A stretch of 39,182 nucleotides of DNA, taken from Rhizobacter sp. (GTDB taxonomy: Bacteria; Pseudomonadota; Gammaproteobacteria; Burkholderiales; Burkholderiaceae_C). Each line of letters begins with the position of its first letter. Within the stretch, counting starts at the first letter, position 1. Where the stretch lies: the NCBI GenBank assembly GCA_025355745.1, contig JANXZA010000157.1:1-39182 (forward strand), written 5' to 3'. The notes beneath the pieces are model-generated. The model was not told the DNA's origin. It ran no database searches and saw only the letters and a program-made list of their open reading frames with translations. Positions 9,629 through 18,561 of the stretch are shown one piece after another. A program made the position numbers and the translations under genes.

Positions 9629-10300
9629 TCACCCGGGAATCTTCTCCAGGCAGTAGCCCAGCCCGCGCACGGTAGCAATGCGCACCGGCCCCTGCTCGAT
9701 CTTCTTGCGCAAGCGGTGGATGTAGACCTCGATCGCGTTGTTGCTGACCTCTTCCCCCCATTCGCACAACCGCTCGACGAGTTGGTCTTTGCTGACCAGG
9801 CGGCCGGCGCGTTGCAGCAGCACTTCCAGCAAGCTCAGTTCACGCGCCGACAGATCCACCATCTGGTCGTTCAGGTAGGCCACGCGTCCGGTCGCGTCGA
9901 AGCTCAGCGGGCCATGCTTGATGACCGTCGAGGCACTGCCCAGGCCGCGCCGCGTCAGCGCCCGCACGCGCGCTTCCAGCTCCTGTAACGAGAACGGCTT
10001 GGCCATGTAATCGTCGGCGCCGAGGTCGAGGCCCTTGACGCGCTGCTCGACGCTGTCGGCCGCGGTCAGGATCAGCACCGGCACGCTCGAACCGCGCGCG
10101 CGCAGCTTGCGCAGCACCTCCAGGCCGTGCAGCTTGGGCAGCCCGAGGTCGAGGATCAGCAGGTCGAACTCGTGCAGCGCCAGCGCCGCATCGGCTTCGG
10201 TGCCGCTGCTCACCTGGTCCACCGCATAGCCGGCGTTGCGCAGCGATCGCAGCAAGCCGTCGGCCAGCACTTGATCGTCTTCGGCGATCAGGATGCGCAT
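9629..10300 (-). CDS. OmpR/PhoB-type response regulator, TctD/QseB-like
   Basis: DNA-binding regulator paired with the adjacent kinase. The 223-residue protein has a receiver domain with acidic pocket EDD (7-9), phospho-acceptor Asp51 in LLILDLGLPKLHG, and the conserved lysine in DDYMAKPFSLQELEAR. A C-terminal winged helix follows, with LSARELSLLEVLLQRAGRLV and the recognition-helix region NNAIEVYIHRLRKKI, ending in RGLGYCLEK. It is divergent from recA with a 173-base gap holding both promoters. Target genes cannot be read from the window. Confidence 0.93.
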   Translation of the reverse strand: MRILIAEDDQVLADGLLRSLRNAGYAVDQVSSGTEADAALALHEFDLLILDLGLPKLHGLEVLRKLRARGSSVPVLILTAADSVEQRVKGLDLGADDYMAKPFSLQELEARVRALTRRGLGSASTVIKHGPLSFDATGRVAYLNDQMVDLSARELSLLEVLLQRAGRLVSKDQLVERLCEWGEEVSNNAIEVYIHRLRKKIEQGPVRIATVRGLGYCLEKIPG

Positions 10301-10420
10301 GCCCGTCTCCTTGTTTTCTGGTTGACCTCGGGGCGCTTGTGGCGCGGCCCGGCGGCGGTGCAGGTCGTTGCCTGCATCGAGTTCGATTGTAGGGATGGTG
10401 AGGAAAATCTCGCCCGGCTA

Positions 10421-10449
10421 CTGTACAAACATCCAGCTTTTGCGATAAT
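10421..10449 (+). promoter_or_regulatory. recA promoter with LexA (SOS) box
   Basis: CTGTACAAACATCCAG at 10421-10436 matches the gamma/betaproteobacterial LexA consensus CTGT-N8-ACAG except for one base in the right half (CCAG). A -10-like GATAAT lies at 10444-10449, and the box overlaps the -35 position (TGTACA, 16-base spacer). LexA bound here would block RNA polymerase, as in classical SOS control of recA. The start codon is 24 bases downstream of the -10. Confidence 0.75.
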
Positions 10450-10473
10450 GCCGTCAACTTCCAGGAGAACCTT

Positions 10474-11568
<1,095 letters not shown>

Positions 11569-11596
11569 GCACCGGGTCGCCACTGCGAAGCCGGCC

Positions 11597-12190
11597 TTGA
11601 CGCCGCCGCGTTCGTTGAAGGCGCGGGCGCTGCAGTGGCTGGCGCAGCGCGAGCAAAGCCGCGCCGAGTTGCGGCGCAAGCTGCTGCCGCATGCGCGTGC
11701 CGAAGCGGAGGCGGAGGCGGAGGCGGACGCCGAGGCCGAGGCCGAGGCCGAATTGAACGCGGGCGTTGAAGCCAACGCCACTTGGGCAACGACCGAGCCG
11801 CAGTCAAGTTCTGGCGCGGCTTCACCGGCGGAGCGCGTCGACGCCGTGCTCGACTGGCTGGAAACGCACCAGCACCTGTCTCAGGAGCGCTTCGTCGAGT
11901 CGCGCATTCATGCGCGCGCACCGCGCTTCGGCAACCTGCGCATTCGCCAGGAGCTCAAGCAACATCAGGTGGCGCTGCCGGCGCTGGCAGCCCAGGCGCT
12001 TCGCGACAGCGAACTGCAACGCGCACTCGCAGTGCGGGAGCGCCAATTCGACGCGCCGCCGTCCAACCTCGCCGAGCGCGCCCGGCAGGCGCGCTTCCTG
12101 GCGGGCCGAGGCTTCTCGCCCGACGTGATCGCGCGCGCATTGCGGGCTTCGTCCCGAGCCGCTTCGGACGACGAAGACGGCACCGGCTGA
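11597..12190 (+). CDS. recX: Regulatory protein RecX with Ala-Glu repeat insertion
   Basis: RecX caps and inhibits RecA filaments. The 197-residue protein has the three-helix repeats expected: KARALQWLAQREQSRAELRRKL at the start, then VDAVLDWLETHQHLSQERFVESRIHAR, RFGNLRIRQELKQHQV and a final RQARFLAGRGFSPDVIARAL. Between repeats 1 and 2 (about residues 34-75) is an inserted Ala/Glu low-complexity linker encoded by hexanucleotide repeats, which makes the protein longer than the usual ~150 residues. Starts at TTG 11597, shortly after recA, so probably co-transcribed and SOS-induced. Confidence 0.92.
   Translation: MTPPRSLKARALQWLAQREQSRAELRRKLLPHARAEAEAEAEADAEAEAEAELNAGVEANATWATTEPQSSSGAASPAERVDAVLDWLETHQHLSQERFVESRIHARAPRFGNLRIRQELKQHQVALPALAAQALRDSELQRALAVRERQFDAPPSNLAERARQARFLAGRGFSPDVIARALRASSRAASDDEDGTG
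11705..11752 (+). repeat. Coding hexanucleotide repeat (GCGGAG / GCCGAG) in recX
   Basis: Eight consecutive six-base units encode Ala-acidic dipeptides (seven Ala-Glu and one Ala-Asp). The first four units use GCG and the last four use GCC for alanine, suggesting two separate expansions. Because the unit is six bases, gain or loss keeps the recX frame. Confidence 0.85.
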
Positions 12191-12209
12191 GCGCCTGCAA
12201 CAGCGCCGG

Positions 12210-12226
12210 ATGCTGCAAAGCAGCAT
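12210..12226. promoter_or_regulatory. Perfect 7-bp inverted repeat between recX and the DUF2889 gene
   Basis: ATGCTGC-AAA-GCAGCAT is a perfect palindrome with a 3-base centre. It could be a hairpin ending the recA-recX transcript or an operator for the next gene. No T-run follows, so terminator function is doubtful. Confidence 0.4.
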
Positions 12227-12299
12227 GCTACATTCGACGGCTGAATTGCCGGTCAGATCGTGCCGGCGGCGGTCCTGGTCGAAGCCTGAGGCGCCGTCG

Positions 12300-12965
12300 A
12301 TGTTGATTCGCACCCGTTCCACGTCCGAACCGAGTCACCCCGCCCGCCCACCGATGGCCTTGCCGACCGCAGCCCGCGAGCGCCAGCTCAAGCACCGCCG
12401 CAGCATCGACGTGCAAATTTATGCGCGCGGCAACGGCTTGTGGGAAGTCGATGCCCACATCACCGATGTGCGCACCCGCGAGACCCGCATGGCAACCGGC
12501 CTGCTGGCCGCAGGCGAGCCGATCCACGACATGCTGGTGCGCCTCGTGGTCGATGAAAGCTTCAACGTCGTCGAGGCCGGCGCGCAGACCCTCGCGATGC
12601 CGTACCCGGGCCAGTGCGACGCGTTCAGCGAGGTGTATGGCGGGCTCGTCGGCCTGAACCTGATGCGAGGCTTCCGCCAGGCCGTCAGGGAGCGGCTGGG
12701 CGGCGTGCAAGGGTGTACCCATATCAACGAGTTGACGCAGGTCTTGCCGACTGCCGTGGTGCAGGCGTTCGCCGGTGAAGTGATCGACACGCGCGGCGAC
12801 CGAGAAGACAGTCCGCAGCCATTTCAGATCGACCGCTGCCACGCGCTGCGCGCCGACGGGCTGGCCGTGAAAACCTACTACCCACGCTGGTACCGACCCA
12901 GCGGTGCGCCGACACCCAGCGAGCCTGCTTCCGGCCCGCACACGTCTGCCACACCTCTTCCGTAA
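12300..12965 (+). CDS. DUF2889 family protein
   Basis: Protein of unknown function with the DUF2889 pattern: [25 protein letters not shown] near the start, [15 protein letters not shown] in the middle, then [40 protein letters not shown] and [20 protein letters not shown]. The conserved His, Asp and Cys residues ([12 protein letters not shown]) could bind a ligand or metal, but no activity is known to me. No signal peptide or membrane helix. ATG 12300 has a GAGG about 12 bases upstream; ATG 12354 ([11 protein letters not shown]) is an equally plausible start nearer to the conserved part. It lies 20 bases before sucC. Confidence 0.8.
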   Translation: MLIRTRSTSEPSHPARPPMALPTAARERQLKHRRSIDVQIYARGNGLWEVDAHITDVRTRETRMATGLLAAGEPIHDMLVRLVVDESFNVVEAGAQTLAMPYPGQCDAFSEVYGGLVGLNLMRGFRQAVRERLGGVQGCTHINELTQVLPTAVVQAFAGEVIDTRGDREDSPQPFQIDRCHALRADGLAVKTYYPRWYRPSGAPTPSEPASGPHTSATPLP

Positions 12966-12985
12966 GAACGAGCCCGAGACCCATC

Positions 12986-14164
12986 ATGAAAATCCACGAG
13001 TACCAAGGCAAGGAAATCCTGCGCCAGTTCGGCGTGCCGGTGCCGCGCGGCTACCCCGCGTTCAGCGTGCGCGAGGCGCTCGAGGCGGCGCAGAAGCTCG
13101 GCGGTCCGGTGTGGGTCGTGAAGGCGCAGATCCATGCGGGCGGGCGCGGCAAGGGCGGTGGCGTGAAGCTCGCCCGCTCGCTCGACGAAGTGCAGAGGTT
13201 CGCCGCCGAAATCCTCGGCATGCAGCTCAAGACCCACCAGACCGGGCCCGATGGTCAGAAGGTGCGGCGCCTGCTGATCGAGGAAGGCGCGGACATCAAA
13301 AAGGAGTATTACGTTGCCGCCGTCACCGACCGCGCGACGCAGCGGGTGGCGATCATGGCGAGCAGCGAAGGCGGCATGAACATCGAGGAAGTGGCCCACG
13401 CCACGCCCGAAAAAATCTTGAAGGTCTTCGTCGATCCGGCGATCGGGTTGACCGACGCGCAAGGCGTCGAACTGGCAAGCGGCATCGGCGTGCCCGAGGC
13501 TTCGCAGGCGCAGGCCATCGACGTGCTGAAGAAGCTCTACAAGGCCTACATGGACACCGACTGTTCGCTGGCCGAAATCAATCCGCTGATCCTCGAAGGC
13601 AGCGTTGACGGCAAGCCGGGCACCATCAAGGCGCTCGATGCGAAGTTCAACTTCGACGCCAATGCGCTATTTCGCCACCCCGAGATCGTCGCCTACCGCG
13701 ACCTCGACGAAGAAGACCCGGCCGAGATTGAGGCCAGCAAGTTCGACCTCGCCTACATCCAGCTCGACGGCAACATTGGCTGCCTGGTGAACGGCGCCGG
13801 CCTGGCGATGGCGACGATGGACACGATCAAGCTCTTCGGCGGCGAGCCCGCAAACTTTCTTGATGTGGGCGGCGGTGCCACGGCCGAGAAGGTCACCGAG
13901 GCCTTCAAGATCATGCTCGGCAACCCGAAGGTCAAGGCGATTCTGGTCAACATCTTCGGCGGCATCATGCGCTGCGACACGATTGCCGAAGGCGTGATCG
14001 CCGCGAGCAAGGCGGTGAACCTGAACGTGCCGCTGGTGGTGCGCATGAAGGGCACGAATGAAGACCTCGGCAAGAAGATGCTGAAGGACTCGGGCCTGCC
14101 CATCATCACCGCCGAGTCGATGGCCGATGCCGCGAAGGCCGTGATGGCTGCGCTCGCCAAATAA
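12986..14164 (+). CDS. sucC: Succinyl-CoA synthetase (ADP-forming) beta subunit
   Basis: Nucleotide-binding subunit of the TCA-cycle enzyme that makes ATP from succinyl-CoA. The 392-residue protein begins [20 protein letters not shown] and has the ATP-grasp fold ([20 protein letters not shown]). The beta-subunit signatures [19 protein letters not shown] and [13 protein letters not shown] follow. sucD is 37 bases downstream, completing the enzyme. Confidence 0.98.
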   Translation: MKIHEYQGKEILRQFGVPVPRGYPAFSVREALEAAQKLGGPVWVVKAQIHAGGRGKGGGVKLARSLDEVQRFAAEILGMQLKTHQTGPDGQKVRRLLIEEGADIKKEYYVAAVTDRATQRVAIMASSEGGMNIEEVAHATPEKILKVFVDPAIGLTDAQGVELASGIGVPEASQAQAIDVLKKLYKAYMDTDCSLAEINPLILEGSVDGKPGTIKALDAKFNFDANALFRHPEIVAYRDLDEEDPAEIEASKFDLAYIQLDGNIGCLVNGAGLAMATMDTIKLFGGEPANFLDVGGGATAEKVTEAFKIMLGNPKVKAILVNIFGGIMRCDTIAEGVIAASKAVNLNVPLVVRMKGTNEDLGKKMLKDSGLPIITAESMADAAKAVMAALAK

Positions 14165-14201
14165 GCCGGCCCTGAGCGCCCGCCAGACACAAGGAACCCT
14201 C

Positions 14202-15095
14202 ATGAGCATCCTCATCGACAAGAACAGCCGCGTCATCACGCAAGGCATCACTGGCAAGACCGGCCAGTTCCACACCCGCATGTGCCGTGACTATGCGAAC
14301 GGGCGCAATTGCTTCGTCGCCGGCGTGAACCCGAAGAAGGCAGGCGAGAACTTCGAAGGCATCCCGATCTTCGCCAACGTGCGCGAAGCGGCGAAGAGCA
14401 CCGGCGCCACCGTCAGCGTGATCTACGTGCCGCCGGCCGGTGCGGCGGCCGCGATCTGGGAAGCGGTCGAGGCCGACCTCGACCTGGCCATCTGCATCAC
14501 CGAAGGCATCCCCGTGCGCGACATGCTCGAGGTGCGCAACCGCATGAAGGCCAAGGAGGTGGCGGGTGGCAAGAAGACGCTGCTGCTCGGGCCGAACTGC
14601 CCGGGGCTGATCACGCCCGACCAGATCAAGATCGGCATCATGCCGGGCCACATTCACAAGGCCGGGCGGGTCGGCGTGGTCTCGCGCTCGGGCACGCTGA
14701 CGTACGAAGCGGTGGCGCAACTCACCGAACTCGGCATCGGGCAAAGCACGGCGGTCGGCATCGGCGGCGACCCGATCAACGGCCTGAAGCACATCGACAT
14801 CATGCAGCTCTTCAACGACGACCCCGACACCGACGCCGTCATCATGATCGGCGAGATCGGCGGTCCGGACGAAGCCGATGCGGCGCGCTGGTGCCAGGCG
14901 AACATGAAGAAGCCGATCGTCGGCTTCATCGCCGGTGTGACGGCGCCTGCGGGCAAGCGCATGGGGCATGCGGGGGCGCTGATCTCGGGCGGCGCCGACA
15001 CGGCCGATGCCAAGCTGGAGGTGATGGAGGCGTGCGGCTTCACGGTCACGCGCAACCCGTCGGAGATGGGCCGCTTGCTCAAGGCCCTGCTGTAG
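14202..15095 (+). CDS. sucD: Succinyl-CoA synthetase alpha subunit
   Basis: CoA-binding and phosphohistidine subunit (297 residues). Visible are the CoA-binding start GITGKTGQFHTRMC, LGPNCPGLITP, the SRSGTLTYEAV loop, and the phosphohistidine region RMGHAGALISGGADTADAK near residues 245-265. It forms an alpha-beta heterotetramer with SucC. The start has AAGGAA upstream. Confidence 0.98.
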   Translation: MSILIDKNSRVITQGITGKTGQFHTRMCRDYANGRNCFVAGVNPKKAGENFEGIPIFANVREAAKSTGATVSVIYVPPAGAAAAIWEAVEADLDLAICITEGIPVRDMLEVRNRMKAKEVAGGKKTLLLGPNCPGLITPDQIKIGIMPGHIHKAGRVGVVSRSGTLTYEAVAQLTELGIGQSTAVGIGGDPINGLKHIDIMQLFNDDPDTDAVIMIGEIGGPDEADAARWCQANMKKPIVGFIAGVTAPAGKRMGHAGALISGGADTADAKLEVMEACGFTVTRNPSEMGRLLKALL

Positions 15096-15132
15096 TTCGG
15101 CCTGGCCGTAATTCACGCCGGGTTCGACGACG

Positions 15133-15819
15133 ATGGACTTCACGACCGCTGCGTTCTGGGCGGCCCTCGGCTCGATCGTCCTCGCCAACATCGTGCTGTC
15201 CGGCGACAACGCGGTGGTCATCGCGATGGCCGCACGCTCGCTGCCGGCGCACCAGCAGCGCCGCGCGATCTTCTGGGGCAGCGCGGCGGCGATCGTGATG
15301 CGCATCGTGCTGACCCTGCTCGCAGTCGAGATGCTGAAGTGGCCGTACCTGAAGATCGTCGGCGCGCTGCTGCTGCTGTACGTCGGCATCAGCCTGCTCG
15401 GCGATGAGGGCAGCGGCGACGACGGCCACCCCATGATCGGCACGCTGGCGGCTGCGATCCGCACCATCCTCGTCGCCGACCTGGTGATGAGCCTGGACAA
15501 CGTGCTGGCCGTGGCGGCTGCGGCAAACGGCAACACGCCGCTGCTCGTCATCGGTCTGGCGGTGAGCATTCCGCTCATCATCTTCGGCAGCACCTTGCTG
15601 CTGAAGGTGATGGACCGGTTCCCGATCATCATCACGCTGGGCGCTGCGCTGCTTGGGTTCCTGGCCGGCGAAGTGATGTTCACCGACCCGGCCGCCGTGG
15701 CGCGTTTCGGCGAACTGTCGCCGACGCTGGTGAGCGCGGCGGGCGCGGTCGGCGCGGCGCTGGTGGTCGGGGTCGGAACATGGCTGCAGCGCCGCGCGCG
15801 CCGCCGCGCCCTGGTGTGA
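15133..15819 (+). CDS. TerC family integral membrane protein (YjbE-like)
   Basis: Polytopic membrane protein of the TerC/YjbE group, whose studied members export manganese or help load exported metalloenzymes. The 228-residue protein has about seven helices and the two family motifs with acidic residues in the membrane: ANIVLSGDNAVVIAMAAR near the start and ADLVMSLDNVLAVAAAA in the middle. A short acidic loop, DEGSGDDGHP, separates the halves. It follows sucD by 37 bases and is probably co-transcribed, although no functional link to the TCA cycle is evident. Substrate is not readable from sequence. Confidence 0.88.
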   Translation: MDFTTAAFWAALGSIVLANIVLSGDNAVVIAMAARSLPAHQQRRAIFWGSAAAIVMRIVLTLLAVEMLKWPYLKIVGALLLLYVGISLLGDEGSGDDGHPMIGTLAAAIRTILVADLVMSLDNVLAVAAAANGNTPLLVIGLAVSIPLIIFGSTLLLKVMDRFPIIITLGAALLGFLAGEVMFTDPAAVARFGELSPTLVSAAGAVGAALVVGVGTWLQRRARRRALV

Positions 15820-15821
15820 TC

Positions 15822-15848
15822 GGAACCGGCACGGCCCGATCCGGTTCC
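15822..15848 (+). terminator. Possible hairpin after terC
   Basis: GGAACCGG at 15822-15829 pairs with CCGGTTCC at 15841-15848 across an 11-base loop, just after the terC stop. There is no T-run. It may mark the boundary between sucCD-terC and the following kinase operon, or may only be a stability hairpin. Confidence 0.4.
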
Positions 15849-15889
15849 AGCCGCGCCGGTCGGCCAGGTCCGCGCCAGCGGAAGCCGGC

Positions 15890-16984
15890 ATGTTGAGTTC
15901 ATTGCCGGCCTGGCTTGGAGTGCTGGGCGCCGCACTGCTCGTGCTGGTTATCGCCGGCCTGCTGACATGGCATCAATTTCGACGCCGCCCGCCGCTGCCG
16001 CCGGCCGCTTCGGCGCGGGTCGAGGCGGCATCCCTGGCTGACTCGGCCGTGCCGGCCACGCCGGGCCTGCCGGGCCTGCCGCCGGTGGTGCCGGACCGAA
16101 GTCGGCTCGGTCGCTACCGCATCAAGCGGTCGCTCGGCCGCGGTTCGATGGGCACGGTGTACCTGGCGCACGATGCGCAGCAAGGCCGTGCCGTCGCTGT
16201 CAAGACGCTGGCGCTGACACGCGAGTTCGATGCCGCCGACCTGGCTGATGTGCGCGAGCGCTTCTTTCGCGAAGCCGACACCGCCGCGCGGCTGCGCCAC
16301 CCGGACATCGTCAGCGTGTTCGAGGCCGGCGAGGAGCACGGGTTGGCCTTCATCGCGATGGAATACCTGCCCGGTCACGACCTGCTCCGCTACACCTTGC
16401 CGGGCCGGCTGCTGGCGGTGCCGACCGTGCTGCGCATCGTTGCGCGGGTGGCGCTGGCGCTGGCCTACGCGCACACCCAGGGCGTGGTGCACCGCGATGT
16501 GAAGCCGGCCAATGTGATGGTCGACCTCGACGCCGGCAGCGTCAAGGTCACCGACTTCGGCATCGCCCGCATCACCGATGCGCGCCGCACGCGCAGCGGC
16601 ATGGTGCTGGGCACGCCGTCGTTCATGTCGCCCGAGCAGATGGCCGGGCGGCGCGCGGATGGGCGCAGCGACCTGTATTCGCTCGGCGTGATGCTGTTTC
16701 AGTTGCTCACCGGCGCGCTGCCGCACCGCGGCGAATCGATGGCCGAACTATTGAACCAGATCGCCAACGAAGCCGCGCCCGATGTGCGCAGCTTGCGCGC
16801 CGAGTTGCCCGAAGCGCTGGCCGACGTGCTGACCCTGGTGCTCCACAAGCGACCCGAGTTGCGCTATCCCGACGGCCGGCAGATGGCAGCCGACCTGCGG
16901 TCCATCGCCGACCAGATCGATGCGTGGACAGGGCCGGGCGTGGAATATTCACGCCTCGATCCGAGGCACAATGCCGGGCACTGA
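15890..16984 (+). CDS. Ser/Thr protein kinase with N-terminal membrane anchor
   Basis: Hanks-type kinase of 364 residues. A single N-terminal helix (about residues 8-27, LGVLGAALLVLVIAGLLTWH) is followed by a Pro/Ala linker (33-66) and the catalytic domain, with no domain after it. All catalytic features are intact: glycine loop LGRGSMGTVYLA, Lys105 in VAVKTL, catalytic Asp203 in HRDVKPANVM, Asp222 in DFGIARI, and GTPSFMSPEQMAG. The activation segment has several Thr/Ser (RRTRSGMVLGT) for autophosphorylation. Most bacterial receptor kinases have the kinase first and the helix after; here the order is reversed and there is no external sensor. It leads a five-gene set with a PP2C phosphatase 11 bases downstream. 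Confidence 0.93.
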   Translation: MLSSLPAWLGVLGAALLVLVIAGLLTWHQFRRRPPLPPAASARVEAASLADSAVPATPGLPGLPPVVPDRSRLGRYRIKRSLGRGSMGTVYLAHDAQQGRAVAVKTLALTREFDAADLADVRERFFREADTAARLRHPDIVSVFEAGEEHGLAFIAMEYLPGHDLLRYTLPGRLLAVPTVLRIVARVALALAYAHTQGVVHRDVKPANVMVDLDAGSVKVTDFGIARITDARRTRSGMVLGTPSFMSPEQMAGRRADGRSDLYSLGVMLFQLLTGALPHRGESMAELLNQIANEAAPDVRSLRAELPEALADVLTLVLHKRPELRYPDGRQMAADLRSIADQIDAWTGPGVEYSRLDPRHNAGH

Positions 16985-16995
16985 TCCGAGCGCCC

Positions 16996-17799
16996 ATGCC
17001 CGCAAGTTCCACGTCCATGATCGTCGAGTTCCACTGCGCCACCGACACCGGCCGGGCGCGCAACAACAATGAAGACTCGGTGGCCGTGGACGACCCGAGT
17101 GCGCTGGTCGTTCTGGCCGATGGCATGGGCGGCTACAACGCCGGTGAAGTGGCCAGCGGCATGGCCACTTCGTTCATCAAGACGGAGCTCGGCCGCTGGT
17201 TGTCGGAGGCCTCGCAGAACGCCAGCGACACCGACGTGCGGCGTGCCATGGACATCTGCGTTGACAACGCGAACCGCGCCATTTTCAACGCCGCCAACTC
17301 GAACCCGCAGTACGCCGGCATGGGCACGACGCTGGTGGTGGGAGTGTTCCGCGACGCGCGCCTGCTGATGGGCCATGTGGGCGACTCGCGCGCCTACCGC
17401 CTGCGCGGCGGGCGCCTGGCGCAGATCACCCACGACCACTCGCTGCTGCAAGAGCAGATCGATTCCGGCCTGATCACGCAAGAGCAGGCGGCGTTCTCGG
17501 CCAACAAGAATCTGGTGACGCGCGCGGTCGGTGTCGAAGACACGGTGCTGCTCGAAACCCACCTGCACGACGTGCTGCCCGGCGACACCTACCTGCTATG
17601 CTCGGACGGGCTTTCCGACATGCTCGACGATGAAAGCATCGCCCAGGTTTTGATGGGCCGCGAGGTCTTGGCCGAAGCCGCCAGCGCCCTCATCGACGCG
17701 GCCAACGATGCCGGCGGCAAAGACAATATCTCCGTGGTGCTGGCGCGTGTGCGCGGGCCTGCGGGCAGCGCGCGGTCGTGGTGGCCGTTCCGGCGCTGA
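16996..17799 (+). CDS. PP2C-family protein phosphatase (PrpC/Stp-like)
   Basis: Metal-dependent Ser/Thr phosphatase expected to reverse the adjacent kinase. The 267-residue protein has the PP2C motifs in order: GRARNNNEDSVAV, VLADGMGGYNAGE, GMGTTLVVGVF, GHVGDSRAYRL, LCSDGLSDMLDD and GGKDNISVVLARV, with all the metal-binding aspartates. No membrane helix. An upstream ATG at 16924 lies within the kinase gene and is unlikely; ATG 16996 is chosen, and ATG 17017 is also possible. Confidence 0.93.
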   Translation: MPASSTSMIVEFHCATDTGRARNNNEDSVAVDDPSALVVLADGMGGYNAGEVASGMATSFIKTELGRWLSEASQNASDTDVRRAMDICVDNANRAIFNAANSNPQYAGMGTTLVVGVFRDARLLMGHVGDSRAYRLRGGRLAQITHDHSLLQEQIDSGLITQEQAAFSANKNLVTRAVGVEDTVLLETHLHDVLPGDTYLLCSDGLSDMLDDESIAQVLMGREVLAEAASALIDAANDAGGKDNISVVLARVRGPAGSARSWWPFRR

Positions 17800-17846
17800 T
17801 GCCCATCGACGCGGCGAAGACATAGACACACAAGAGGTCAAACAGC

Positions 17847-18518
17847 ATGGGCAAACTGGTCGTATCGCTCGACGGTGTCGTGATCAAGGAAGTGCAGATC
17901 ACGAAGGACAAGACCACGCTTGGCCGCCGCCCGTACAACGACATCGTGATCGACAACCTCGCCGTCAGCGGCGAGCACGCGGTGCTGCAGATGGTGGGTG
18001 CCGACGTCTTCATCGAAGACCTCAACAGCACCAACGGCACCTACATCAACGGCAAGGCCGTGAAGAAGCAATTGCTCAGCCACAACGACACGGTCGAGAT
18101 CGGCAAGTACAAGATCAAGTTCATCGTCGACGACGGTACCGACTACGAGAAGACGATGATCATGAAGCCCGGCACGCGCCCGGCCTTCGTTCCGTCGGGC
18201 CAGGCCCATGGCGCCAGCTTCGGCTCGTCGGGGTTCGGCTCGCTCGGCGTGGCCACTGCGCCGGCTTCGATCCGGGTTCTGAACGGCCTGGCTGCGGGCC
18301 GCGAGGTGGTGCTCACCAAGGTCGTCACCACGGTGGGCAAGCCCGGCGTGCAGGTCGCGTCGATCACGAAGCGCCCGGGCGGCTATGTGCTGGCCCATGT
18401 CGAAGGCGCCTCGCAGCCGTCGGTCAACGGCGACCCGCTGGTCGGCGAAACCGTGCACCTGAAAAATGGCGACGTGATCGAACTCGCCGGCACGCAGATG
18501 CAGTTCGTGCAGGGCTGA
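17847..18518 (+). CDS. Double FHA-domain protein
   Basis: Phosphothreonine-binding adaptor of 223 residues with a clear N-terminal FHA domain: GRRPYNDIVID, SGEHA and EDLNSTNGTYING carry the Arg, Ser, His and Asn that contact phosphothreonine. A Gly/Ser/Phe-rich linker (about 105-140) leads to a second, degenerate FHA-like fold (TTVGKPGVQVASITKRPGGY, then PSVNGDPLVGETVHLKNGD). The second copy keeps the strand pattern but lacks the SxxH motif. Thr-rich sites near the first domain (DGTDYEKTMIMKPGT) could be kinase targets. It sits between the phosphatase and the cyclase, suggesting that it connects kinase output to the cyclase. Confidence 0.92.
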   Translation: MGKLVVSLDGVVIKEVQITKDKTTLGRRPYNDIVIDNLAVSGEHAVLQMVGADVFIEDLNSTNGTYINGKAVKKQLLSHNDTVEIGKYKIKFIVDDGTDYEKTMIMKPGTRPAFVPSGQAHGASFGSSGFGSLGVATAPASIRVLNGLAAGREVVLTKVVTTVGKPGVQVASITKRPGGYVLAHVEGASQPSVNGDPLVGETVHLKNGDVIELAGTQMQFVQG

Positions 18519-18561
18519 CGCAGCGCCTGCGGCGCGGCCCGCTGATGCCGGGGCGCTTGTG

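Noticed and set aside
15096-15132. Manganese riboswitch (yybP-ykoY) before terC
   Set aside because: The gap to sucD is only 37 bases, far too short for this riboswitch.
14106-15935. Minus-strand open frame of 609 codons over sucD and terC
   Set aside because: Antisense to two well-supported genes with no domain of its own.
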